Part shown: positions 8,522 through 17,064 of the stretch, piece by piece
Layout of the letters: the number at the start of each line of letters is the position of its first letter
How positions within the stretch are numbered: position 1 is the stretch's first letter
Origin: Microbacterium sp. No. 7
GTDB taxonomy: Bacteria; Actinomycetota; Actinomycetes; Actinomycetales; Microbacteriaceae
Length of the DNA: 64,000 nucleotides
NCBI RefSeq assembly: GCF_001314225.1
Contig: NZ_CP012697.1
Coordinates: forward strand, 4,535,047-4,599,046
Direction of reading: 5' to 3'
The notes under the pieces: model-generated
What the model saw: the letters and a program-made list of their open reading frames with translations, nothing else
The model's database searches: none
What the model was told of the DNA's origin: nothing
Translations under genes and position numbers: made by a program

Positions 8522-10195
8522 TCACCGGTCGCGCAGCAGCGCCGCCGCGACCTCGCCGATCACCATCGCCGGGGCGTGCGTGTGGCCGCGGACGACGGTC
8601 GGCATGACGGAAGCGTCGGCGACCCGCAGCCCGCGCACGCCGCGCACGCGCAGCTCGGGATCGACGACGGATGCCGCATCGTCGCCCATGCGGGCCGTGC
8701 CGACCGGGTGGTACAGGGTGTGCGAGTACCGTCGCATCGACCTCTCCACGCGCTCGTCGGCGGTCATCGACGCGCCGCCCTCGGGCTGGATCCATCCGCC
8801 CGTGGTGAGGGCGCGCAGCGCCGGGGTCGCGAGCAGCCGCTCGCACTCGTGCAGCCCGGCGCGCAGCGTGCGCGCGTCGATCCCGTCGGGGTCGCTGAGG
8901 TAGCCGGGGTCGATCAGCGCGGCCTGCCGCGGGTCGGCCGACTCCAGCCGCACCGTGCCCCGGCTGCGCGGGCGCAGCAGGATCGCACCCACGGTGATGC
9001 CCTCGCCCGGCGCCGGCACGAGCCCCTCCCCCACGTAGGGCACGGGCGCGAAGATGATCTCGACGTCGGGCAGCCCCTCGGGCGTGCCGCCGTCGTCCGC
9101 GGCATCCGTGCGCACGAACCCGTACGCCTCGGCGACGTTCGACGTGAGCATGCCGCGGCGGCGCGAGAGGTACTGCGCGAGCTGGGCGGGCGACTGCGCG
9201 CCGAAGAGCGTGCCGCCCTTCGCGGCCGGGGCGAGGCCCGCGACGAGGTGGTCCTGCAGGTTCTCGCCGACCCCGGGGCTGTCGACGACGACGGGGATGC
9301 CGTGCTCCCGCAGGTGCACCGCCGGTCCGACGCCGCTCAGCATGAGCAGCTGGGGGGTGTTGATCGCGCCGCCGCACAGGACGATCTCGCGCCGCGCCCG
9401 CGCGTGGCGCGTGATGCCGTCGATCTCCACGTAGACGCCGGTCGCGCGGGGCGGATCGTCGCGCATCCCGTCGCCGGCGTCGAACGTGATGCGACGCACG
9501 AACGCTCCGGTCACGACGCGGAGGTTGCGGCGGCCGCGTGCGGGACGCAGGTATGAGTCGGCCGTCGACGCCCGCGCACCGCGGTGCTGGATGACCATCG
9601 TCTGCGAGAAGCCCTGACCCTCCGGGAGGTTCGGGGGCGTCACCTCGTGGCCCGCCTGGCGCGCCGCCTCGAGGAACGCGGCGGTGTGCGGACGGGGATC
9701 GCGCTGGCGCTCGACGGGCTGGGCGCCCGCCGTGCCGTGCGTCCAGTGGGCGGCGCCCTGCACCCGCTCGACCTTGGCGAAGTACGGGACGAGCGACTCC
9801 CACGACCAGGCCGGGCCGGCCGCCGTCGCCCACTCGTCGTAGTCGGCCGCGAAGCCGCGCACCCACATCATGGCGTTGAGCGACGACGAGCCCCCGAGCG
9901 TGCGCCCGCGCGGCCAGTACACCGTGCGCCCCTCGAGGGCGGGCTGCGGCACGGTGTCGTAGCCCCAGTCGTAGGGGCCGCGGAACAGCTGGGAGAACGC
10001 CGCCGGAACATGCAGCTGGAGGGCCCGGTCGGGCGGGCCCGCCTCGAGCAGCACGACGCTCACGCGCGGGTCCTCGCTCAGCCGCGCCGCAAGCACGGCG
10101 CCCGCCGAGCCCGCGCCCACGACGATGTAGTCGGCATCGAGCTCGTGGGTCCGCGGGGTCTTCCCGCGCCGCGCCGCCCGCCGCGCGCGGCTCAT
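8522..10195 (-). CDS. GMC-family FAD-dependent alcohol oxidoreductase
   Basis: This 557-residue flavoprotein of the glucose-methanol-choline family oxidises alcohols to aldehydes. The FAD-binding GAGSAG is at 27-32, followed by RLSEDP and LLEAG. GMC signatures include RGRTLGGSSSLNAMMWVRG and GGAINTPQLLMLSGVGP. Near the C-terminus HPVGTARMG precedes GHTHAPAMVIGE, which carries the second active-site His. The start at ATG 10195 overlaps the aldehyde dehydrogenase stop by 4 bp (ATGA), so the two enzymes are translationally coupled and probably work in series from alcohol to aldehyde to acid. It resembles choline dehydrogenase, but no betaine transporter or BetI is nearby, so choline is not a safe assignment. 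Confidence 0.9.
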   Translation of the reverse strand: MSRARRAARRGKTPRTHELDADYIVVGAGSAGAVLAARLSEDPRVSVVLLEAGPPDRALQLHVPAAFSQLFRGPYDWGYDTVPQPALEGRTVYWPRGRTLGGSSSLNAMMWVRGFAADYDEWATAAGPAWSWESLVPYFAKVERVQGAAHWTHGTAGAQPVERQRDPRPHTAAFLEAARQAGHEVTPPNLPEGQGFSQTMVIQHRGARASTADSYLRPARGRRNLRVVTGAFVRRITFDAGDGMRDDPPRATGVYVEIDGITRHARARREIVLCGGAINTPQLLMLSGVGPAVHLREHGIPVVVDSPGVGENLQDHLVAGLAPAAKGGTLFGAQSPAQLAQYLSRRRGMLTSNVAEAYGFVRTDAADDGGTPEGLPDVEIIFAPVPYVGEGLVPAPGEGITVGAILLRPRSRGTVRLESADPRQAALIDPGYLSDPDGIDARTLRAGLHECERLLATPALRALTTGGWIQPEGGASMTADERVERSMRRYSHTLYHPVGTARMGDDAASVVDPELRVRGVRGLRVADASVMPTVVRGHTHAPAMVIGEVAAALLRDR

Positions 10196-11994
10196 GCGCC
10201 GAACGCCTTCACGAGCGTGACCGCCAGGCGAGGCCAGTCGCGGTCCGCGCGGAACCTCGTGAAGCCCTCGCACACGACGGCCGCCGTGCGCGAGGTCACG
10301 AACCACGGCGGCTTCGGCAGCACCGTGAACTCCCTGCCGGTGCGGAGGATCGAGGCCAGCGCGCGGGGGAACGGGCGGAACGGGCCGCGCACGACGGTGC
10401 GCTCCACGTCGTCGAGCAGCAGCGCGTTGTGCACGACGCCGATGCCGCTCGGGGCATGCTCCAGCGTGCCGCCCGGGAACGCGCCCCACGTCGCGGTGGG
10501 CGTGAGGAAGCCGAAGGCGGTCCACGCGTTGACGGCGATCGTGCCGTAGCGCAGGTCGGCGAGCGCACGCTCGAACCCCATGCCGAGAACGGAATGCGTC
10601 TTCGGGTCGATCAGGACGTTGGCGCCGAGCGTGCCGGTCAGCTCGTCGTTCGCGTATGCGACGGCGGCGTCGAGGAACTCCTGCCCCGTCCCGCGCAGCT
10701 CGACGACCCCGAGCACGGGGGCGAAGTACTCCGTCGTCTCCAGCGCGGCCGCGTCGCCGGCCGACGTGCGCACGAGAGCGCGTGTGCCGTCGCCGCACCA
10801 CGCGGCATCCGGATACGCGTCGCGCGCGGCGGCGAGCCTGTCGTCGCTGTGCGGATACCACACCGGTCTGCCCGGCGCGCGGTCGTAGGCGGCGCGCAGC
10901 TCGTGCAGGAAGTCGTCCCGCTGGGGCCAGTCGGCGCTGAGGATCACGATCTGGCCCGCGATGCAGTTGTGCCCGCTGTTGTGCAGGCGCATCGTGACGA
11001 CGTGCTCGGCCTGGTAGCGCAGGTCGGCGCGGCTCCAGCGGCCGGGCACGACGATGATCGGCGACACCCCGCCGAGCTCGGCCGTGATCGGGGCCTGCAG
11101 CTGCGGACGGTTCTCCTGCCGCCGGCGCGTCGCCTCGTCGCCGGCGCCCCACACGATCGTCTCGAAGGTCGCCTCGGAGCCCGTGATGTGCACGTGGTCG
11201 ATCGCCTGATGCCGGGTGAGGTATGCACCGACGTCGCCGCCGCCGCGCACGATGCGCAGGACGCCCATCGTGAGCAGCGGCGCGAGCGCGCGCTCGAACA
11301 CGGGCACGAGCGCGTCCTGCGTCGGGTTGACCTTGAGCAGCACGGTGCGGGCTCCGGCGAGCAGCTCGTAGAGCACGTCGAGCACCGGGATCGACGTGAT
11401 GTTGCCCGCCCCGAGCACGAGCCCGATGCCGCCCGCCTCGCCGGGCGTGCGCTGCGCGAGCCCCGCGCGATCCCGCGCGTCGGCCGCGCTGACGCCGGGG
11501 CGCAGCCACACCTCGGTCGTGAAGCCCGAGAGCAGCAGGCCGTCCACGGCGTCGAGGGGCGAGGTGTGCACGACCGTGCGGTCGCCGGGGGCGTCTCCGA
11601 AGCGGACGGATGCCAGAGGGCTCTGGCCCCTCGTGAGCCTGTCGAGCGTGTCGGCGTAGGCGTCCAGCGTGACGAGCACGGCGTAGGGGCCCGAGAGCCA
11701 CTCCTCGCCGCGCAGGGGGTGCGTCGGGTCGAGGCCCTTCGACGTCGCGGCGACGTCGGCCCACTCCTCGATGACGCCGACCGTCGCGGCGCGCACGCGC
11801 CGCAGCAGCGTGGCGCGCTGGCCGAGGGTCAGGAGGCTCCACGCGCGCGAGCCCGCACGGAGGGCGGCGATGTCGGCATCCAGCGCCTCGCGCACGGCGA
11901 CCGGCAGCTCGGGCCCGGGCGGCGCAGGCTCGGGCGGCGCGGACTCGGGCGGCGCGGGGCTGGTCTTCGAGGCGGGCTTCGCGGTCGACGTCAC
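10192..11994 (-). CDS. Aldehyde dehydrogenase partner of the GMC oxidoreductase
   Basis: This ALDH-superfamily protein has 600 residues, about 100 more than classical members. It carries GAGNITS (oxyanion Asn), LLKVNPTQ, ITGSEATFE (variant of FTGS), AELGG (general-base Glu) and NSGHNCIAGQ (catalytic Cys). A Pro/Ala-rich N-terminal leader of about 35 residues and a C-terminal extension ending FTRFRADRDWPRLA account for the extra length. I chose the GTG at 11994 because GAAGGAG lies 6 nt upstream; an ATG at 12048 would begin inside the palindromic operator. It is first in a two-gene operon with the GMC enzyme and would oxidise the aldehyde that enzyme makes. The substrate is unknown. Confidence 0.85.
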   Translation of the reverse strand: MTSTAKPASKTSPAPPESAPPEPAPPGPELPVAVREALDADIAALRAGSRAWSLLTLGQRATLLRRVRAATVGVIEEWADVAATSKGLDPTHPLRGEEWLSGPYAVLVTLDAYADTLDRLTRGQSPLASVRFGDAPGDRTVVHTSPLDAVDGLLLSGFTTEVWLRPGVSAADARDRAGLAQRTPGEAGGIGLVLGAGNITSIPVLDVLYELLAGARTVLLKVNPTQDALVPVFERALAPLLTMGVLRIVRGGGDVGAYLTRHQAIDHVHITGSEATFETIVWGAGDEATRRRQENRPQLQAPITAELGGVSPIIVVPGRWSRADLRYQAEHVVTMRLHNSGHNCIAGQIVILSADWPQRDDFLHELRAAYDRAPGRPVWYPHSDDRLAAARDAYPDAAWCGDGTRALVRTSAGDAAALETTEYFAPVLGVVELRGTGQEFLDAAVAYANDELTGTLGANVLIDPKTHSVLGMGFERALADLRYGTIAVNAWTAFGFLTPTATWGAFPGGTLEHAPSGIGVVHNALLLDDVERTVVRGPFRPFPRALASILRTGREFTVLPKPPWFVTSRTAAVVCEGFTRFRADRDWPRLAVTLVKAFGA

Positions 11995-12031
11995 GGCACT
12001 CTCCTTCGGGTGGGACGCGTTCAGCATACGA

Positions 12032-12048
12032 GTGACACCCGGTGTCAC
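12032..12048. promoter_or_regulatory. TetR-type operator palindrome
   Basis: GTGACACCCGGTGTCAC is a perfect 17-bp palindrome with a single central base, 37 bp upstream of the aldehyde dehydrogenase GTG. Its size and form match operators of TetR-family repressors. No TetR gene lies in the window, so a regulator encoded elsewhere is implied. Confidence 0.6.
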
Positions 12049-12065
12049 GGAACGCCCGGTGCCGT

Positions 12066-12139
12066 AACTCCTCCGATCCGTGCGCGCCGACTCGTTCTCG
12101 GCGGCTTCCGGCCGTTCGCCGGCCCGAATCGGAGGAGTT
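12066..12139. repeat. 12-bp inverted repeat spanning a GC-rich gap
   Basis: AACTCCTCCGAT at 12066-12077 is matched by its exact complement ATCGGAGGAGTT at 12128-12139, with 50 bp between that is itself rich in CGGC/GCCG. It lies between the mycoredoxin stop (12166) and the operator of the aldehyde dehydrogenase operon. It could be a large terminator stem or a binding site; no T-run follows. Confidence 0.5.
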
Positions 12140-12165
12140 CGGACGCGCCCGCGCGCGGGCGCGTC

Positions 12166-12420
12166 TCAGATGAGGTTCAGCTCGCGCAGCTTGGCCTCGA
12201 CGTCCTCGTTCGTGGGCTCCACGTGGTGCGTCGCATCGGGGTACACGACGACGGGGATGTTGGTGCGCCCCGAGATCTCGCGTGCGACGTCGGCGGCCGA
12301 CGGATCGGCCTCGAGGTCGACGTAGGTGTACTCGACGCCCAGTCCGTCGAGCTGTGCCTTCGTGCGGCGGCAGTCGCGGCACCATTCGGCGCCGAACATC
12401 GTCAGGTTCTGCTGGCTCAT
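12166..12420 (-). CDS. mrx1: Mycoredoxin / glutaredoxin-like protein
   Basis: This 84-residue thioredoxin-fold protein has the redox motif WCRDC at 14-18, then NIPVVVYPD (cis-Pro loop). It matches the mycoredoxin-1 family of actinobacteria, which reduces mycothiol mixed disulfides on proteins. Its ATG overlaps the stop of the upstream glycosyltransferase gene (ATGA), so it is co-transcribed and translationally coupled. Why a redox protein is coupled to a lipid-linked sugar transferase is not clear from the sequence. The assignment to Mrx1 rather than another small glutaredoxin is by motif and lineage. Confidence 0.85.
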   Translation of the reverse strand: MSQQNLTMFGAEWCRDCRRTKAQLDGLGVEYTYVDLEADPSAADVAREISGRTNIPVVVYPDATHHVEPTNEDVEAKLRELNLI

Positions 12421-13550
12421 GTATCCAGGCTACGGCCCGCGGCGCGCACCGGCTCCGGCGCGGCCGTCGTCGCGGCACGGCGCTTCCTGGGACCGTAGAC
12501 GACGAGCGCATGGAAGAGGAACCGCGCGATGAACGCGACGAGCAGGGTGAGCGCCGCGGCGAACACGCTCGGGAAGTGCGCGCCCTCGACGAGCACCCAC
12601 AGCACGGGGATGCGCACGATCGCCTCGATGTTGTTGAACGCGAACGACTTCACGAACCGGTCGCGCATGCGCCCCGAGTCGTCGCGCATGTCGGCGAACA
12701 CGAGGTACTCGAGCAGCAGGAAGTTGCCCACGATCGTGATCTCGCTCGCGATGAGCGCCGCGGGGATGTAGTCGAAGCCGAGCCGGATCAGCCCCCACAT
12801 GATCACCAGGTTCGCGATCGCGCCGGCGCCGCCGACGAGCGCGAACGCCGACATGCGGCCGAACCGCAGCATCGTGAGCTGCGTGAGGAAGCGCACGCCC
12901 TGCGTGAGCGACGCCTTCGACAGGCCCGCGTGCCGCGCGGCGAAGTCGAACGGCACCTCGGCGACCCGCAGCTGCCGGCGCGCGAGGATCTCCAGCAGGA
13001 TCTTGAAGCCGCGCGGCCGCAACGACTCGATGTCGACGGCGTCGGTGTCGAGCAGGAAGAACCCCGTCATGGGGTCGGTGCAGGCCGCGAGCTTGCGCGG
13101 GAACATCGCCTTCGTGAGCATCGTCGACAGCCGGGACACGGTCGTGCGGGTGACGTCGGCGAGCCCGTTCGCGGTGCCGCCCGAGACGTAGCGCGACGCG
13201 ACGACGACGTCCACGTCGCCCGCTGCGGCGCGCTCCCGCAGCCGGGGGATGTCCTCGGGGGGATGCTGCAGATCGCCGTCCATCACGAGACACCAGCGGG
13301 CGCGGGCGGCGCGGAAGCCCTCGACGACGGCGCCGCCGAGACCCGCGACCGGCTCGTCGCGGTGGATCAGACGCACCGGAAAGCCGGTGGCGGCCGCCTC
13401 CCGCGCGATGATGCCGGGGGTGTCGTCGGTGGAGTCGTCGACGAAGATCACCTCGAACGCGGTGCCGGCGAGCTGCGCCCCGATGCGCTCGAGCAGTTCG
13501 GCGATGTTCGGTCCCTCGTTGAAGGTCGGAACGATGACGGACAACTCCAT
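12417..13550 (-). CDS. GT2 glycosyltransferase fused to GtrA-like membrane domain
   Basis: The first 230 residues of this 377-residue protein form a family 2 glycosyltransferase: SVIVPTFNEGPNI near the N-terminus, VDDSTDDT at 38-45 and DGDLQHPPED at 91-100, the metal/nucleotide-binding DxD. The pattern is that of dolichol- or polyprenyl-phosphate mannose synthases. Residues about 235-355 contain four hydrophobic segments typical of the GtrA family of flippase-like proteins. The fusion suggests synthesis of a polyprenyl-phosphate sugar and its transfer across the membrane for envelope glycosylation or protein O-mannosylation. It is first in an operon with the mycoredoxin and divergent from the membrane protein gene at 13704. 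Confidence 0.88.
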   Translation of the reverse strand: MELSVIVPTFNEGPNIAELLERIGAQLAGTAFEVIFVDDSTDDTPGIIAREAAATGFPVRLIHRDEPVAGLGGAVVEGFRAARARWCLVMDGDLQHPPEDIPRLRERAAAGDVDVVVASRYVSGGTANGLADVTRTTVSRLSTMLTKAMFPRKLAACTDPMTGFFLLDTDAVDIESLRPRGFKILLEILARRQLRVAEVPFDFAARHAGLSKASLTQGVRFLTQLTMLRFGRMSAFALVGGAGAIANLVIMWGLIRLGFDYIPAALIASEITIVGNFLLLEYLVFADMRDDSGRMRDRFVKSFAFNNIEAIVRIPVLWVLVEGAHFPSVFAAALTLLVAFIARFLFHALVVYGPRKRRAATTAAPEPVRAAGRSLDT

Positions 13551-13703
13551 CGGGCAGTGCTACTTTCGCGCGGCGGCCGGGGACCGTCTCACCCTATCGG
13601 CGCAAGCTATGCCTGCCCTCTGATTCGCCTGCCTGTGGACAACCCCCACCCGGTACCGTGGACGGATGCAGCCGACCGTGAGAATGGATGCCGGGGTGAC
13701 CGC

Positions 13704-14915
13704 GTGAGCGCGCGGCAGACCGCGGCATCCTTCCCCTTCGACGCCCGCGCGCTCACCGACCCGGTCGACCGCGCGACCGTCAAGGCGCATCGCGAGCGGC
13801 TGCGTCGCGAGGGCCGGCTGCCGCAGAGCTCGTCGATCTCGGCGGTGCTGTCCATCGTGCTGCTCGTGATCGTCGGCATGGTGTTCGGCGGCACGGCCCT
13901 CATGATGCTCGCGGGCGTCGTCACGTCGGCGGCGCAGGGCCACGCCGTGCCCTGGCCGATGTGGATCATGGTCGTCGTGCCGGGCCTCGTCGCACTCGGC
14001 GTGCTCGCGGTGGCGTGGTTCACGGTCTTCGGCAACCGCACGGCCGAGCGCCGGTATCGGCTCGACGCCTTCGCGCGGGCGAACAGCATGGAATGGCACG
14101 CGGTGTCCGCCAACCCGCCCCTGCCCGGCATGATCTTCGGACTCGGCAGCGACCGCAAGGCGCTCGACGTCGTGCGCGGGCATCAGCCGCGGTTCGTCGA
14201 GTTCGGCAACCACCGCTACACCGTGAGCTCGGGCAAGAACTCGACGACGTACCACTGGGGATACGTCGCGGTGAAGCTGTCGTCGCCGCTGCCGCACATC
14301 GTGCTCGACGCGAGGAGCAACAACTCGTTCTTCGGCTCCAATCTGCCGGCCGTGTTCCACAAGGACCAGGTGCTGAGCCTGGAGGGCGACTTCGACCGGT
14401 ACTTCACGCTGTACTGTCCGCGCGAGTACGAGCGCGACGCGCTGTACCTGTTCACGCCCGACATCATGGCGCGCTTCATCGACAACGCCGCGGCGCTCGA
14501 CGTCGAGGTCGTCGACGACTGGATGTTCCTCTACGCCAAGCGTGACTTCTCCACCCTCGACCCGGTGACGTGGGCGTGGCTGTTCTCGGTGGTGGGCGCC
14601 TTTCTGGACAAGTTCGCGCAGTGGGAGCGCTGGCGCGACGAGCGGCTCGCGCACCGGGCATCCCTGCCGCCCGCCGCGCCGTCGAGACCGGCGGTCGCGG
14701 GGGCGGCGCCGCACGCAGCGGGGGCGGCACCGCACGACACGCTCCCGTTCGCCGCGCCCGTCGCACCCCTGCGACCGCCGCCCGGCGTCGCCCGGCAGGG
14801 GCGGCGCCTGCAGCGCGGCATCCCCTGGCCCGCGATCGTCATCGCCGTGATCGGCATCCTGCTGGCCTTCTTCGGCAACAGCATCGGCATCCTCGACGTG
14901 ATCTTCCGCCGCTGA
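13704..14915 (+). CDS. Membrane protein of unknown function
   Basis: The protein has 403 residues, with two hydrophobic segments near the N-terminus (about 44-72 and 85-110), a long soluble middle domain, a Pro/Ala-rich stretch at about 325-375 and a final hydrophobic segment (IVIAVIGILLAFFGNSIGIL) before the stop. The middle domain contains NSMEWHAVSANPPLPG and a dense aromatic region (YFTLYCPREYERDALYLFTPD). I do not recognise a named family. Similar three-helix proteins with this aromatic motif are, from memory, common uncharacterised actinobacterial proteins. The GTG at 13704 gives the most natural N-terminus; the upstream continuation of the frame is antisense to the glycosyltransferase gene. 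Confidence 0.75.
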   Translation: MSARQTAASFPFDARALTDPVDRATVKAHRERLRREGRLPQSSSISAVLSIVLLVIVGMVFGGTALMMLAGVVTSAAQGHAVPWPMWIMVVVPGLVALGVLAVAWFTVFGNRTAERRYRLDAFARANSMEWHAVSANPPLPGMIFGLGSDRKALDVVRGHQPRFVEFGNHRYTVSSGKNSTTYHWGYVAVKLSSPLPHIVLDARSNNSFFGSNLPAVFHKDQVLSLEGDFDRYFTLYCPREYERDALYLFTPDIMARFIDNAAALDVEVVDDWMFLYAKRDFSTLDPVTWAWLFSVVGAFLDKFAQWERWRDERLAHRASLPPAAPSRPAVAGAAPHAAGAAPHDTLPFAAPVAPLRPPPGVARQGRRLQRGIPWPAIVIAVIGILLAFFGNSIGILDVIFRR

Positions 14916-14989
14916 CGGGCGCGGATGCGCTTCAACCGCGGCAATGTGCGGGTGCGTGTCGCCAGCACCCGCACTTCGCCGCGGTTCAA

Positions 14990-15415
14990 CCCCGCCGACC
15001 GAGTGCTCACGGCGGGGGCGGGCTCCCACACCCGCTGACACCCGCTGATCGAGTGCTCGCGGCGGAGCCGCGAGTGTATCGAGATCCCTCCCACGGGCCG
15101 CTACACGGGTTTCGATACGCCCGCTGCGCGGGCTACTCAACCAGCGGGGCGGGGTGCGCAACCGCGGCGGCTACCCAACCAGCGGGGAGGCGGGCTCCCT
15201 CACCACCCCGCCGACCGAGTGCTCGCGGCAGGGGCGGGCTCCCTCACCACCCCGCTGATCGAGTGCTCGCGGCGGAGCCGCGAGTGTATCGAGATCCTTC
15301 CCATGGGCCGCTACACGGGTTTCGATACGCCCGCTCCGCGGGCTACTCAACCAGCGGGGAGGGGTGCGCGACCGCGGCGGCTACCCAACCGGCGGGGCGG
15401 GGTGCGGCGCGCTAG
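14990..15415. repeat. Interspersed hairpin repeat (CCGCTGATCGAGT...CTACTCAACCAGCGG), two full copies
   Basis: Two full elements lie at 15042-15148 and 15252-15359. Each starts CCGCTGATCGAGTGC and ends ACTCAACCAGCGG, and the two ends are imperfect inverted repeats. Inside, a small hairpin (CTCGCGGCGGAGCCGCGAG) precedes GTATCGAGATCC, and TTTCGATACG precedes a second hairpin (CCCGCTGCGCGGG). Partial copies flank them. The block fills the 500-bp gap between two convergent genes. The same element occurs at 55.8-56.1 kb and throughout the parS region, so it is a genome-wide BIME/REP-like family. No transposase or gene is seen here. Confidence 0.85.
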
Positions 15416-15417
15416 GC

Positions 15418-17064
15418 TTAGAGGCTTGCGCGCCACTGGGCGCGGCGGGCGGCCTGCTCGACGGGGTCGGGCACGGGCAGCGACGCGATGAGCCGGCGGG
15501 TGTAGTCGTCGGCGGGGGCGCCGAGCACGCGGGCCGTGGGCCCCTGCTCGGCGACACTGCCGCGGTGCAGCACCACGATGCGGTGCGCGAGCATGTCGAC
15601 CACCGCGAGATCGTGCGTGATGAACAGCGTCGCGAAGCCGAACCGCTCCTGCAGCTCACCGAACAGCTCCAGCACGCGCGCCTGCACCGACACGTCGAGC
15701 GCGCTCGTCGGCTCGTCGGCGATGAGCAGCTTCGGCTCCAGCGCGATGCCGCGGGCCAGCGAGGCGCGCTGACGCTGCCCGCCCGAGAGCTCGTGCGGAA
15801 AACGGTCGCCGAACGCGCGGGGCAGCTGCACCGCCTCGAGCAGCTCGTCGACGCGCGGACGGGCGTCGGCGGCATCCTTCGCCACGCCGTGCACGATGAG
15901 GGGCTCCGCGACGCACTGCGCGATCGTCAGCAACGGATTGAAGCTCGTGGCGGGGTCCTGGAAGACGAAGCCGATGTCGCGGCGCAGCGGCCGGAAGTCG
16001 CGCTCGCGCACGCCGCGCATCTCGGTGCCGAGCACGCGCAGCGAGCCGCCGGCGACGGGCGTGAGACCCGCGATCGCGCGGCCGATCGTCGTCTTGCCCG
16101 ACCCGCTCTCGCCCACGAGGCCCAGCACCTCGCCGGGCGCGATCGTGAAGTCGACGCCGTCCACCGCGCGGAAGCCGGAACGGCCCAGCCGCCCCGCGTA
16201 CTCGATCACGAGCCCGTCGGCGACGACCACGGGCTCCGCACCGGCCGCCGGAGCCTCGCGCTCGACGAGCTGCACGCGCGGCACCGCGGCGAGCAGCCGC
16301 CGCGTGTAGTCGTTCCTCGGGTGCGCGAACAGCTCGCGCACGGGCGCGGTCTCGACGATCTCGCCCTCGTACATCACCGCGACGCGGTCGGCGAGGTCGG
16401 CGACGACGCCCATGTTGTGCGTGATGAGCACGATCGCCGTGCCCGTCTCGTCGCGCAGGCGCCGCAGCAGGTCGAGGATCTCGGCCTGCACGGTCACGTC
16501 GAGCGCAGTCGTCGGCTCGTCGGCGATGATGACCGCCGGCCGCAGCGCGAGCGCCATCGCGATGACGATGCGCTGCTTCTGTCCGCCCGAGAACTGATGC
16601 GGGAAGTCGTCGACGCGGCGCTCGGGCTCGGGGATGCCGACGCGTCCGAGCATCTCGATCGCGCGCGCCCGGGCATCCTTCCTCGACACGCCGCCGTGCG
16701 CGCGCAGGCCCTCGGCGAGCTGCCAGCCCACCGTGTAGACGGGGTTGAGCGCCGTCGACGGCTCCTGGAAGATCATCGCGGCCTTCGTGCCGCGGATGCG
16801 GCGCAGACCCGCGGCATCCAACGTCACGACATCGGTGCCCTCGAGCACGACCGCGCCGCGCACGAGCGCCGTCTCGGGCAGCAGGCCCAGGATCGAGCGC
16901 GCGGTCACGGTCTTGCCGCTGCCCGACTCGCCGACCACGGCCAGCACCTCGCCGCGCCGCACGTCGAGGTTCACGCCGCGCACCGCGCGCACGTCGCCGC
17001 CGTCGGTCGCGAAGGTGACGTTCAGGTCGCGGATGTCGACCGCGCGGGCGTCGGTCTCGCTCAT
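15418..17064 (-). CDS. Fused double ATPase of a peptide/nickel-type ABC importer (DppD-DppF)
   Basis: This 548-residue protein contains two complete nucleotide-binding domains in tandem. The first has Walker A GESGSGKT at 45-52, signature FSGGQKQR at 158-165 and Walker B IIADEP at 179-184. The second has Walker A GESGSGKT at 318-325, signature LSGGQRQR and LLIADEPTSALD. In many bacteria these are separate DppD and DppF/OppD and OppF subunits; here one chain supplies both sites. Each half ends with the oligopeptide-type C-terminal extension (HPRNDYTRRLL and APADDYTRRLI). It energises the permeases encoded directly upstream, with which its start overlaps by 1 bp (TGATG). Confidence 0.95.
   Translation of the reverse strand: MSETDARAVDIRDLNVTFATDGGDVRAVRGVNLDVRRGEVLAVVGESGSGKTVTARSILGLLPETALVRGAVVLEGTDVVTLDAAGLRRIRGTKAAMIFQEPSTALNPVYTVGWQLAEGLRAHGGVSRKDARARAIEMLGRVGIPEPERRVDDFPHQFSGGQKQRIVIAMALALRPAVIIADEPTTALDVTVQAEILDLLRRLRDETGTAIVLITHNMGVVADLADRVAVMYEGEIVETAPVRELFAHPRNDYTRRLLAAVPRVQLVEREAPAAGAEPVVVADGLVIEYAGRLGRSGFRAVDGVDFTIAPGEVLGLVGESGSGKTTIGRAIAGLTPVAGGSLRVLGTEMRGVRERDFRPLRRDIGFVFQDPATSFNPLLTIAQCVAEPLIVHGVAKDAADARPRVDELLEAVQLPRAFGDRFPHELSGGQRQRASLARGIALEPKLLIADEPTSALDVSVQARVLELFGELQERFGFATLFITHDLAVVDMLAHRIVVLHRGSVAEQGPTARVLGAPADDYTRRLIASLPVPDPVEQAARRAQWRASL

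Noticed and set aside
6006..8903. Long plus-strand open frame across the P-type ATPase gene
   Set aside because: Same antisense artefact; the minus-strand frame carries all ATPase motifs.
13634..13642. DnaA-box-like TGTGGACAA
   Set aside because: A single isolated 9-mer 50 kb from the expected origin; no cluster of boxes and no AT-rich region.
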